Origin: Flavobacterium gillisiae | GTDB taxonomy: Bacteria > Bacteroidota > Bacteroidia > Flavobacteriales > Flavobacteriaceae | Length of the DNA: 64,000 nucleotides | Assembly (NCBI RefSeq): GCF_900107635.1 | Contig: NZ_FNRD01000003.1 | Span: 186,001 to 250,000, forward strand | Direction of reading: 5' to 3' | Shown: piece by piece, positions 7,775 through 16,215 of the stretch | Layout: each line of letters begins with the position of its first letter | How positions within the stretch are numbered: position 1 is the stretch's first letter | Program-made: the position numbers and the translations under genes | The notes under the pieces: generated by a model | What the model was told of the DNA's origin: nothing | Database searches by the model: none | The model's input: the letters and a program-made list of their open reading frames with translations, nothing else

Positions 7775-8240
7775 GCTCCGAGCCTACGGCTCTTTGGTTT
7801 TGCTTATCGTTATTTTTGGATGGATAATATTGGACGGATTGAAGGACGGATTAAAATCCATCCCTACAATATGTTCCGAGCCTACGGCTCTTTGCTCACG
7901 TACAAGTTCCATAGGAACGACCCATATTGTAACAACGGATTTTAATCCGTTGACCAAACCACAATATGGTTCGAGCCTACGGCTCTAAGCTGCACGTACA
8001 AGTTCCGTAGGAACGACTCATATTGTAACAACGGATTTTAATCCGTTGACCAAACTACTTACAAACAGTGGAGAAAATGCTCCGAGCCTACGGCTCTTTG
8101 GTTTTGTTTATCGTTATTATTGGATGGATTAAAATCCACCCCTACAATATGGTTCGAGCCTACGGCGCTAAGCTGCACGTACAAGTTCCGTAGGAACGAC
8201 CCATATTGTAACAACGGATTTTAATCCGTTGACCAAACAC
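7775..8240. repeat. REP-like palindrome cluster downstream of the transposase
   Basis: GAGCCTACGGCTC occurs at 7780-7792, 7878-7890, 7973-7985 and 8084-8096, plus a variant ending GGCGC at 8156-8168. GTTCC-TAGGAAC hairpins occur at 7906-7918, 8002-8014 and 8185-8197. CAACGGATTTTAATCCGTTG occurs at 7933-7952, 8029-8048 and 8212-8231, each followed by ACCAAAC. The order GAGCC hairpin, GTTCC hairpin, CCATATTGTAACAACGGAT hairpin is preserved in the full modules, while the copies at 7780 and 8084 lack the last two parts. Nothing here codes for protein convincingly. Confidence 0.88.
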
Positions 8241-8250
8241 GAGTCAACTC

Positions 8251-8400
8251 TCAGTTTCCATCACCTACCATCTTATACCGCGGCAAATTAATCTCATGTG
8301 CTTGCGGATAAGGCGCTCAATGGGTACTTCTCACATCTTCTTTCATCCGTTGTTGGGTAATAAACTGATGGTCTTTGGCGTCCGAATACCTTGGATCAGG
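8251..8400 (-). pseudogene. decayed C-terminal gene fragment (in-frame TGA)
   Basis: On the minus strand this stretch reads PDPRYSDAKDHQFITQQ, RMKEDVRSTH, an in-frame TGA, then APYPQAHEINLPRYKMVGDGN and a stop. Sequence on both sides of the TGA has normal protein character, and a single TGG-to-TGA change would explain it. The frame upstream (beyond about 8400) is antisense to another ORF, so the 5' part of the gene is missing. I do not recognise the family. It is probably debris left at the edge of the REP island. Confidence 0.35.
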
Positions 8401-8767
8401 AGTTTTAGATAAACCAAAAAACCAAATCGAATTTTGGTTCAACCGGCACAAAGTATTAAAATTAAAACCAAATGAGCTCTTCAATGAATTAGTGTTGTTT
8501 CCGTTATACCAAGTCAATAAAACCCCGCTTTTTAATTCAAGAGAATTAGAAACAGGACTCTATATTATGAAAAAGGAAATTGGATTAATTAGTTGTTTAG
8601 AATTAGAAATTGATACCGACATACTTCAAATAGATGATTTTAAATTCATAACAACAGCATTCAAAAACGAGCGCTTTCTAAGTGAAATTAAATATCAAAA
8701 TCAAAATTTGAATCCCGTAAAAAACGATACCGTTATTACCTATCAAACTGGTTTTGAGATTAAATAA
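8375..8767 (+). CDS. hypothetical protein, possibly a truncated gene
   Basis: The frame is closed by TGA at 8366 and the first possible start is TTG at 8375, giving at most 130 aa. The body (DKPKNQIEFWFNRHKVLKLK to the end at 8767) has protein-like composition and mixed charged/hydrophobic patterning, with no signal peptide or motif I recognise. The first few codons overlap the decayed minus-strand fragment, which suggests that the true 5' end was lost and the current start is artificial. An internal ATG near 8570 is an alternative start. Function unknown. Confidence 0.4.
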   Translation: MASEYLGSGVLDKPKNQIEFWFNRHKVLKLKPNELFNELVLFPLYQVNKTPLFNSRELETGLYIMKKEIGLISCLELEIDTDILQIDDFKFITTAFKNERFLSEIKYQNQNLNPVKNDTVITYQTGFEIK

Positions 8768-8974
8768 ATAGTACGTAATTACCTAAAATAGAAAAGAAAG
8801 TGTGTCCTTCACAATCCCAGTGGGCGACAAAGATAGAATCCTGTTTTGTAAAATCACTTCCTTCGTTATCTTAAACTGCTTTTCTATTCTTGCACTCAAT
8901 TCACCTGATAATCAATCATTAAAAAAACATCGCGGCTTCTACAAATCTTGTAAAAAAAAACGATTTGAAATTTG

Positions 8975-8982
8975 TACATTTG
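8975..8982 (+). promoter_or_regulatory. -7 box upstream of pentapeptide gene
   Basis: TACATTTG matches TAnnTTTG exactly. No TTG lies at the ideal 19-bp distance; the nearest is 24 bp upstream. Transcription would start near 8989, giving a leader of about 70 nt. Confidence 0.5.
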
Positions 8983-8993
8983 ACCGTATAAAT

Positions 8994-9036
8994 AAACGCA
9001 ATCATCTAAATAATCGATAATTGCGTTTTTATTTTT
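8994..9036 (+). terminator. terminator-like hairpin in the leader of the pentapeptide gene
   Basis: AAACGCAAT (8994-9002) pairs with ATTGCGTTT (9020-9028) and is followed by a T-rich run. It lies between the -7 box at 8975 and the ATG at 9060. It could be an attenuator, or simply a terminator for leftover upstream transcription. Confidence 0.5.
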
Positions 9037-9059
9037 TACCACATTTACCCCTAAAACAA

Positions 9060-9629
9060 ATGTCTGAATACAACCTTGATTTACAATACAATGATATCAT
9101 TTATGATGAAAACGAAGTCAATTTCAAGGAATTTGAATCTTGCACTTTTACCAATTGTGATTTCTCCCAATGTAATTTTATTGCAGTAACGTTTATCGAT
9201 TGCAATTTTAATTCTTGCAATTTCTCTAGTTCAAAAATAAATCATGTTGCCTTAAGAACAGTCTTTTTCAACAAATGTAAAATGACCGATGTGAACTTTG
9301 CTATGTGCGACAAACTCATTTTTGAAGTTCATTTTAAAGATTGTATTTTGGATTTCTCCAAATTTTATACCTTAAAGATGAAAGGGACTACATTTACGAA
9401 TAGTAGTTTAGTTGCGGTTGATTTTATGAGTACTAATTTAACCGAGGTCTTATTTAGCAACTGTGATTTATACCGTTCTGAGTTTGAAAAAGCAGTCGCT
9501 GACAAAGCCGACTTTAGAACGAGCTACAACTATTCAATCGATCCTACAAAGACAAAACTTAAAAAAGCCCAATTTTCTATTGAAGGTCTTAAAGGACTGT
9601 TGACCAAGTACGATATCCTTGTTGCATAA
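9060..9629 (+). CDS. pentapeptide-repeat protein
   Basis: From ATG 9060 the protein is 189 aa (MSEYNLDLQYND...). A TTG at 9021 is rejected because it lies inside the leader hairpin. Most of the chain is pentapeptide repeats A(D/N)LXX-like with Cys and Phe often at the central position (CTFTNCDFSQCNFIAVTF...), which form a right-handed quadrilateral beta-helix. Two blocks of repeats are separated near residue 70. No signal peptide, so cytoplasmic. Size and architecture resemble Qnr/MfpA-type proteins that mimic DNA and protect gyrase, but most pentapeptide proteins have no known role, and the family alone does not show resistance. It converges with the efflux operon. Confidence 0.85.
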   Translation: MSEYNLDLQYNDIIYDENEVNFKEFESCTFTNCDFSQCNFIAVTFIDCNFNSCNFSSSKINHVALRTVFFNKCKMTDVNFAMCDKLIFEVHFKDCILDFSKFYTLKMKGTTFTNSSLVAVDFMSTNLTEVLFSNCDLYRSEFEKAVADKADFRTSYNYSIDPTKTKLKKAQFSIEGLKGLLTKYDILVA

Positions 9630-9640
9630 ATTATTTTAGC

Positions 9641-9678
9641 AAAAAAAAGAGCCGGAAAAATTTCCCGACTCTGATTTT
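9641..9678. terminator. bidirectional terminator between pentapeptide gene and efflux operon
   Basis: AGAGCCGG...CCCGACTCT forms a hairpin with one mismatch around AAAAATTT. On the minus strand it ends in eight T, so it mainly serves the RND operon; on the plus strand the T tail is weak. Confidence 0.75.
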
Positions 9679-9694
9679 CGAATTAAATTGGCAA

Positions 9695-11122
9695 CTATCT
9701 CCAACCGCCTCCGAGATTTTTATATATATTTACAACGGCATTCAATTGATTTTTTCTGGTTTCAATCAATTCCAATTTTGTTTCTAATGCATCACGTTGT
9801 GTCAGTAATACTTCTAAATAATCAACTCTAGCCGACTTAAACAAATCATTCGACACATCGATAGATTTATCTAAAGCTGCTACTTGTTGCGATCTTAGAT
9901 CATAGCTTTTCTCTAGATTATCAATATTAGAAAGCTGGTTTGACACCTCTAAATATGCATTTAAAATAACGCGTTCATAGTTGTACATCGCCTGAATTTG
10001 TCTTGCGTTTGCACTACTAAACTCTGCTTTTATAGCATTTCTATTAATTAACGGCGCTGCTAAATCTCCTGCCAAAGAGTACAATAAAGAAGCAGGTGAC
10101 TTAAACAAAAACGATGTTTTGAAAGCATTATACCCTACTCCTGCTGAAATACCAAAAGAAGGAAAAAACTCTGCTCTGGCTACTTTTACATCTAATTTGG
10201 CTGCAGCCAATTCTAGTTCGGCTTGTTTAATATCCGGACGATTCGTTAGCAATTGCGAAGGAATCCCTGCATGAATAGATTCTGGAACAATACTCAAAAC
10301 AGCGGTTCTGTCTCTAGGAATCTCCTGAGGAAAACGCCCTAAAAGAAAGTTGATTCTATTCTCCGTTTCCTTGATATTTTGATTAATATCAAACTCCATG
10401 CTTTGTGACTTAAGTACCTCTGCTTGAAATTTTTGTACCGCAAGTTCTGTTCCTCTAGCCGCTTCTTTCTGTAATTTTACAATCTCTAACGCATTTTTTT
10501 GAAGCGCTATATTTTGTTTTACAATTAGAAGTTGGTTATCTAAAGATTGTAATTCGTAATACGAATTAGCCACTTCAGCAACAAGATTAGTCAGTACAAA
10601 ATTCTTCCCTTCTACGGTTGCTAAATAGCGTGTTACTGCTGCTTTTTTCGCAGTATGCAGTTTATGCCAGATATCTACTTCCCAATTGGCGTAAGCTCCA
10701 ATGGAGAAATCCGTTAATGGATCAGGCGTTTCTTTGCCTGGTGCAATTTCAGTAGAAGCATCTCCCGCACCTTGGCTGGTGTATCGACCTACTTTTTCTA
10801 CACCTGAACCCGCTCTAAGTCCAACTGTTGGTAATAAAAATCCTTTTCTAATTCGCGCCTCGTTTTTAGCTATTTCAATTTCCTGCAACGTAATCTGTAG
10901 CTCTTGATTATTTTGAAGCGCTATATCAATCAGGTTTTGCAGGTTCTTATTAGTAAAGAAATTTTGCCACTTCATACTTGCAATAGTAGTGGTGTCTGTA
11001 CTAGTAACAAATGCATTTGGAACATCTACTTTAGCCGTACTTTCTACAACTGATGGTGCTTTACAGCCTACTATCGTAATACAGATAGCTATGGCAATAC
11101 TATTTTTCTTTATGAACTTCAT
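9695..11122 (-). CDS. outer-membrane efflux lipoprotein (OprM/TolC-like, NodT family)
   Basis: From ATG 11120-11122 the protein is 475 aa; the upstream TTG is less likely. The signal peptide ends in a lipobox with Cys20 (TIVGC). Two repeated outer-membrane-efflux (OEP) halves follow, with long coiled-coil helices (VANSYYELQSL; ERVILNAYLEVSNQLSNIDN) and the LTNRPDIKQAELELAAAK motif typical of NodT-type factors. It forms the trimeric outer-membrane duct of a tripartite pump. The gene overlaps the end of the RND permease by 23 nt and is the last gene of the adaptor-permease-duct operon. Confidence 0.93.
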   Translation of the reverse strand: MKFIKKNSIAIAICITIVGCKAPSVVESTAKVDVPNAFVTSTDTTTIASMKWQNFFTNKNLQNLIDIALQNNQELQITLQEIEIAKNEARIRKGFLLPTVGLRAGSGVEKVGRYTSQGAGDASTEIAPGKETPDPLTDFSIGAYANWEVDIWHKLHTAKKAAVTRYLATVEGKNFVLTNLVAEVANSYYELQSLDNQLLIVKQNIALQKNALEIVKLQKEAARGTELAVQKFQAEVLKSQSMEFDINQNIKETENRINFLLGRFPQEIPRDRTAVLSIVPESIHAGIPSQLLTNRPDIKQAELELAAAKLDVKVARAEFFPSFGISAGVGYNAFKTSFLFKSPASLLYSLAGDLAAPLINRNAIKAEFSSANARQIQAMYNYERVILNAYLEVSNQLSNIDNLEKSYDLRSQQVAALDKSIDVSNDLFKSARVDYLEVLLTQRDALETKLELIETRKNQLNAVVNIYKNLGGGWR

Positions 11123-14100
11123 TGTTATCAATTTCTTCAGTTAATGGATTTTCTTCTTCATTTTTTACCAACTTGTATTTCTCTGCTATTCGACCAAAGA
11201 TGTAATACAAACCAGGAATAACAAACACACCGCAAATAGTACCGATAAGCATTCCTCCTGCTGCGGCAGTTCCAATAGTTCTATTACCAATTTTACCTGG
11301 TCCGCTAGCAAACACTAATGGTAGTAAACCTGCTATAAAAGCAAATGAAGTCATCAAAATAGGTCGGAACCTTGCTTTTGCTCCTTCCATTGCAGCTTCT
11401 AGCACTGATTTTCCGGCGGCATGTCGCTGAATGGCAAACTCCACAATCAAAACGGCATTTTTACCCAGCAACCCGATCAACATCACCATGGCAACCTGAG
11501 CGTAGATATTGTTTTCTAATCCTGTCAACTTCAATAAAAGAAAAGCTCCAAATATACCCGCTGGCAAAGATAGAATTACAGATAATGGCAATATAAAACT
11601 TTCGTATTGCGCTGCTAATACCAAATAAACGAATCCTAAACAGATCAGGAATACCCAAATTGCCTGATTCCCTTGTGATACTTCATCTGCAGAAATACCT
11701 GCCCAATCAATATCATATCCCCTTGGCAATTTTTCAGCAGCCACTTCTTGAATAACTTTAATTGCTGTACCACTACTATATCCTGAAGCTGCAGCACCAC
11801 TAATCTCTGTAGAAGTGTACATATTGTGCCTGGTAATCTCCGAAAGTCCGTATACTTTTTCTAACTTCATAAAAGCAGAATAAGGAACCATTTCATCTCG
11901 GTTATTTTTCACATAAAGTTTCAAAATATCCTCTGGCAATGCACGGTATTCTGGCGACGCTTGAACAATTACTTTGTAATTAATTCCGTATTTAATAAAA
12001 CTAATCTCGTAATTACTACCTACTAACGTAGACAACGTATTCATTGCATTCTCAATAGAGATTCCCTTTTGTTGTGCTAAATCATTATCAATTTTCATCA
12101 TGTACTGAGGAAAACTAGCACTAAAGAAACTGAACACATTAGATAACTCAGGACGTTTATTCAACTCTTTTACGAAGTCATTGTTAATCGCCTCCATTTT
12201 TTTGTAATCTCCTGAACCCGTTTTATCTAGTAAACGAAGCTCAAATCCTCCGGCAGCTCCATATCCGGGTACTGCAGGTGGTTGGAAAAATTCGATATTT
12301 GCACCTGGAATACTTTTAGATTTTTCTTCTAATTCGGCCATAATCTCAACAACAGAATGCTTTCTATCATCCCAGTCCTTAAGATTAATCAAACAAGTTC
12401 CTGCATTAGAACCTGTTCCTTCAGTCAGAATTTCATATCCAGCTAAAGAAGAAACTGATTTAACTCCATCTACCGTTTCAGCAATTTTTTGCAGTTTTAC
12501 TGAAATATCATTAGTTCGTTCTAATGAAGATCCTGGAGGTGTTTGAATAATAGCATAAAACATCCCTTGATCCTCATTTGGAATAAATCCAGAAGGAACG
12601 GTGCTACTAATTAGCCATGTTCCTGCACAAAATCCTACCAATGCAATAAAAGTAATTGCTCTTCTATTTATAATTTTTCCCAGTAAATTTTGATATTTAC
12701 CTTGCGTAAGGTTAAATAGGTTATTAAAACCATCTATAAATCTATTTACAGGCGTTTTCTTTTTAGGTTTACCATGATTGTTTTTTAACATCATCGCACA
12801 AAGTGCAGGTGTTAATGTCAACGCCACGATTCCCGAAAGAATAATTGCTGTTGCCATTGTAATAGAGAACTGTCTATAAAACACCCCAACTGGGCCAGAC
12901 ATAAACGCAACTGGAATAAATACTGCAGCCATCAAAAAAGTAATAGCCACAATAGCTCCTGCAATCTCATGCATCGCTTTTTTAGTCGCTTTTAATGGGC
13001 CGATATGTTCTTCCTCCATCTTAGCGTGCACCGCTTCAATAACCACAATGGCGTCATCGACGACGACTCCAATTGCCAAAACCAAAGCAAACAACGTAAT
13101 TAAGTTAAGTGAAATATCGAACAATTGCATGAACATAAAAGTTCCAACTAATGATACTGGCACCGCAATTGCTGGAATAATTGTAGAACGCCAATCCCCC
13201 AAGAAAAGAAATACCACTAACCCTACCAAAATAAAAGCTTCGATTAAAGTGTGTATTACTTTTTCAATAGAAGCATCCAAAAATTTAGAAACATCATACG
13301 AAATTTCGTAATCCATTCCTTTTGGAAATTTTTTCTTGATGGTTTCTAGTTTGGCTTTTACATCTTCAATAACCTGATTTGCATTACTACCAAATGACTG
13401 TTTTAATACAATTGCTGCAGATGGTTTTCCATTTAGATTCGAATAAATATCATACATCGAACTTCCAAACTCGATATTAGCAACATCTTTTAATCTTAAT
13501 ATTTCGCCATTAGCATTGGATCGTAATATTATATTTCCATATTGTTTTTCGTCTGTGAATCTTCCTGAATATTTTAATACATATTCAAATGCTTGCGAAC
13601 GTTTACCGGAGGCTTCTCCTGTTTTTCCCGGTGAAGCTTCTAAACTTTGACTTGACAAAGCCTCCATTACCTCATCAGTAGAAATTTTATAGGCCAACAT
13701 ACGGTCGGGTTTCAACCAAATACGCATAGCATATTCACGAGTTCCTAAAATATCTCCAGAACCAACACCATTTACCCTTTTCAATTCAGATAAAACATTA
13801 ATATCGGCATAATTGTACAAAAACTTTTGGTCGGTATTTTTATCCGTACTAAAAAGGTTTACATACATCAACATACTTGGAACTTCACGAGTAATTTTCA
13901 CACCTTCTCTTACCACTAATGGCGGTAGTTTATTAACTACCGAAGCCACACGGTTTTGAACATTAATAGCGGCTTGATTGGGATCAGTACCTAAGTTGAA
14001 TACGACTTGAATACTAGCTTCACCGTCATTTCCAGCATCAGAAGTCATGTATTTCATTCCCGGAACTCCATTTAAGGCTCGTTCTAAAGGAATAACAACT

Positions 14101-14279
14101 GATTTGATCATCAATTCTCCATTAGAACCAGGGTAGTCTGCTGTAACATTCACCATTGGTGGCGAAATAGAAGGAAATTGGGTAATAGGTAAATTCATCA
14201 CCGATAACACCCCTAAAAAGACAATTATTAGCGATATTACTATCGACAAAACGGGCCTTTGGATAAATTTATTAAACAT
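11100..14279 (-). CDS. RND efflux permease, HAE1 family (AcrB/MexB-like)
   Basis: This 1059-aa inner-membrane pump has the duplicated 6-TM plus large periplasmic loop architecture of HAE1 transporters. The start MFNKFIQRPVLSIVISLI matches AcrB-like N termini. The proton-relay pair is present in GVVVDDAIVVIEAVHAKMEE (TM4, near residue 405). Other hallmarks are GPVGVFYRQFSITMATAI, FIPNEDQGMFYAIIQTPPGSSLERT and the C-terminal LLGKNAVLIVEFA. It exports amphiphilic compounds, driven by proton motive force. Substrate cannot be read from sequence. It lies between its adaptor (25 bp upstream) and outer-membrane duct (overlapping). Confidence 0.97.
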   Translation of the reverse strand: MFNKFIQRPVLSIVISLIIVFLGVLSVMNLPITQFPSISPPMVNVTADYPGSNGELMIKSVVIPLERALNGVPGMKYMTSDAGNDGEASIQVVFNLGTDPNQAAINVQNRVASVVNKLPPLVVREGVKITREVPSMLMYVNLFSTDKNTDQKFLYNYADINVLSELKRVNGVGSGDILGTREYAMRIWLKPDRMLAYKISTDEVMEALSSQSLEASPGKTGEASGKRSQAFEYVLKYSGRFTDEKQYGNIILRSNANGEILRLKDVANIEFGSSMYDIYSNLNGKPSAAIVLKQSFGSNANQVIEDVKAKLETIKKKFPKGMDYEISYDVSKFLDASIEKVIHTLIEAFILVGLVVFLFLGDWRSTIIPAIAVPVSLVGTFMFMQLFDISLNLITLFALVLAIGVVVDDAIVVIEAVHAKMEEEHIGPLKATKKAMHEIAGAIVAITFLMAAVFIPVAFMSGPVGVFYRQFSITMATAIILSGIVALTLTPALCAMMLKNNHGKPKKKTPVNRFIDGFNNLFNLTQGKYQNLLGKIINRRAITFIALVGFCAGTWLISSTVPSGFIPNEDQGMFYAIIQTPPGSSLERTNDISVKLQKIAETVDGVKSVSSLAGYEILTEGTGSNAGTCLINLKDWDDRKHSVVEIMAELEEKSKSIPGANIEFFQPPAVPGYGAAGGFELRLLDKTGSGDYKKMEAINNDFVKELNKRPELSNVFSFFSASFPQYMMKIDNDLAQQKGISIENAMNTLSTLVGSNYEISFIKYGINYKVIVQASPEYRALPEDILKLYVKNNRDEMVPYSAFMKLEKVYGLSEITRHNMYTSTEISGAAASGYSSGTAIKVIQEVAAEKLPRGYDIDWAGISADEVSQGNQAIWVFLICLGFVYLVLAAQYESFILPLSVILSLPAGIFGAFLLLKLTGLENNIYAQVAMVMLIGLLGKNAVLIVEFAIQRHAAGKSVLEAAMEGAKARFRPILMTSFAFIAGLLPLVFASGPGKIGNRTIGTAAAGGMLIGTICGVFVIPGLYYIFGRIAEKYKLVKNEEENPLTEEIDNNEVHKEK

Positions 14280-14304
14280 TTTTATATTTTTTTATATGAT
14301 TAAT

Positions 14305-15387
14305 TTATTCCGCTTTTAATCTTAAATGCTCAATTACAAGTTTAGGATCCATTGTTTTGCATTTAATTTTATCGCCCTCTTTTACCTTTTGAACACCTTC
14401 TAATAAAATCATATCGCTAGCTGAAACACCACTTTTTAGCACATATAAATCAGGCATTTCCCCTTTAATTTCAATTTCTTGTGAATGTACAATGCAGTTT
14501 TTATCTACTAAAAACACATACTTTTTGTCCTGTATTTCATAAGTCGCCTTTTGTGGAATTACTAAAGCATTTTTAAGCGGAACAGTCATTAGCACTTTAC
14601 CTGTTTCTCCATTTTTGAGCAATTTATCTGGATTAGGGAATCGAGATCTAAAAGCTATATTTCCAGTTTCGCTATCAAATTCACTTTCTATAACCTCTAC
14701 TTTTCCTTTGTATTTCAATGGAGTACCGTTTGCTAAAAGTAAACCTACTTGGTTTTGAGCACGGTTTTTAATATCCGTTTCATAATCTAAATATTCTGGC
14801 TCAGAAACATTGAAATAAGCATACATTTCACTATTGTCAGAAAGGCTAGTCAATAATTCACCTTCGTCAATAAGACTACCTAATTTTTTAGGAAGTCTAT
14901 CAATAGTTCCCGCGAATGGTGCTCGGATATCAGTAGCCGATAAATGAAATTTAGCCATTGCCATTTCGGCTCTTGCCTGATCTAATTTAGCTTTGGCTAC
15001 AGCCAATTCATTTTTAGAAACTACATTCTTATCCGCTAAATCTTTAGTGTTTTGTAATTCTATTTCTGAAGCTTTTACTTCGGCTAGCGCCTTTTGATAT
15101 TCAGCTTCGTACATCGTAGGTAATATTTTAAATAATATTTGACCTGCCTTCACATATTGACCTTCATCAACATAAATTTTTTGTAAGAACCCTTTTTCTA
15201 AAGCTCTAATTTCTATGTTTTTAACAGACCGAATTTGTGAGACATATTCCTTTGTAAATGAAGTGTCAACTACGACCGGATTTGTAACTGAAAACGTTTC
15301 TGCTACTTCTTTCTCTTCTTTTTTTGAGTTACAACTCGTTAAGCTTATTAGGGCGATTAGCCCCGATAAAATGGCAATTCTCTTCAT
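14305..15387 (-). CDS. RND efflux periplasmic adaptor (MFP, AcrA-like lipoprotein)
   Basis: This 360-aa adaptor bridges the RND permease and the outer-membrane duct. The lipobox SLTSC places the acylated Cys at residue 19. In order come a beta-barrel/lipoyl half (EKGFLQKIYVDEGQYVKAGQ), a short alpha-helical hairpin (about residues 95-150), a second lipoyl half (IRAPFAGTIDRLPKKLGSLI), and the membrane-proximal domain. Length is normal. It is the first gene of the operon. No TetR- or AraC-type regulator lies beside it; a short inverted repeat upstream is noted separately. Confidence 0.95.
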   Translation of the reverse strand: MKRIAILSGLIALISLTSCNSKKEEKEVAETFSVTNPVVVDTSFTKEYVSQIRSVKNIEIRALEKGFLQKIYVDEGQYVKAGQILFKILPTMYEAEYQKALAEVKASEIELQNTKDLADKNVVSKNELAVAKAKLDQARAEMAMAKFHLSATDIRAPFAGTIDRLPKKLGSLIDEGELLTSLSDNSEMYAYFNVSEPEYLDYETDIKNRAQNQVGLLLANGTPLKYKGKVEVIESEFDSETGNIAFRSRFPNPDKLLKNGETGKVLMTVPLKNALVIPQKATYEIQDKKYVFLVDKNCIVHSQEIEIKGEMPDLYVLKSGVSASDMILLEGVQKVKEGDKIKCKTMDPKLVIEHLRLKAE

Positions 15388-15556
15388 GATGGTTTATGAA
15401 TTGAGTACTTGATTGATTGGATTTAAAAAATTTTACAGGGTAAAACAAGGCATCAGTAACCATGACGTGTCCGAAAACCGTCATAGGAAAAAACAAAGGA
15501 ATTCTTTTCTCTTAGAGATTAAAAATCATTAATTTATCAACTGATGAAGCCAATAA

Positions 15557-15937
15557 TCAAATTCTTAAAACTCTTATTATAATGTAGATTGGTTGGGAAT
15601 ATCCAAAAAAAGACGGAAAGTTTTTTATGCCTTTTAAATAATCTTTTAAATAAAAGAAATTGGAATTTGTAATATACCATTTGTGAGTAGCCTCAAAATT
15701 TAATGGTGTAAATTTATTCGAGGTATTATCTGAATTAAGATTATCCTCTCCAGTATCTGTATCTTCAATAATTTTATTATACTGATCTGAATTATCACGT
15801 AAACCTTGATTTTCTAAAAAATGGTTTTGAGTCAAAGAGTTCTGCGTACTACAAGAATGTGTACGGTTAACAGTTAAATTTTCACCTTTGCAAAAAAAGA
15901 ATGAGCAAAGGAATATAAAAAAAATTGTTGCTCTCAT
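15557..15937 (-). CDS. small secreted/periplasmic hypothetical protein
   Basis: The protein has 126 residues with a clear signal peptide (MRATIFFIFLCSFFFCKG). An Asn/Asp/Ser/Thr-rich middle follows (about 30-70), then an aromatic C-terminal part containing HKWYITNSNFFYLKDY. No family recognised. A perfect -7 box TACATTTG lies at 15946-15953 on the minus strand, only 8 bp before the ATG, so its transcript would be nearly leaderless if that box is used. It stands alone between the RND operon and a gap. It could be a genuine small exported protein or a truncated gene. Confidence 0.5.
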   Translation of the reverse strand: MRATIFFIFLCSFFFCKGENLTVNRTHSCSTQNSLTQNHFLENQGLRDNSDQYNKIIEDTDTGEDNLNSDNTSNKFTPLNFEATHKWYITNSNFFYLKDYLKGIKNFPSFFGYSQPIYIIIRVLRI

Positions 15938-16215
15938 TTCGAGGTCAAATGTAGTTAAACAATGAAAGTGAAAAATAATTTTATGATTTTGTTAAGTAAA
16001 AATCAACGCAATCGTTTTTCTTGGAAATGGCTGCAGCAACGAAATAGTTATAAGCATTTAGAAAAGAATTAATTAGTACTTTTATAGACGAAACCTTTTA
16101 TTATGAATTACTTTAAATCCTTATTCATTTTTACCGTATTACTTCTTAAAATGTACTAAATATTTGCTTTTTATATTTGAATAACTTTCAAAAAGTAAAA
16201 AAGCAATCTATTTTC

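Noticed and set aside
8802..9020. 72-aa plus-strand ORF before the pentapeptide gene
   Set aside because: It contains the promoter and part of the leader hairpin of the next gene, and the composition is not protein-like.
9060..9629. Calling the pentapeptide protein a quinolone-resistance gene
   Set aside because: Repeat type and size are shared by many pentapeptide proteins of other or unknown roles; no qnr-specific feature can be confirmed by eye.
16103..16159. 18-residue ORF MNYFKSLFIFTVLLLKMY
   Set aside because: It looks like the beginning of a signal peptide but stops at once. It could be a gene start left by a deletion, but it is too short to call.
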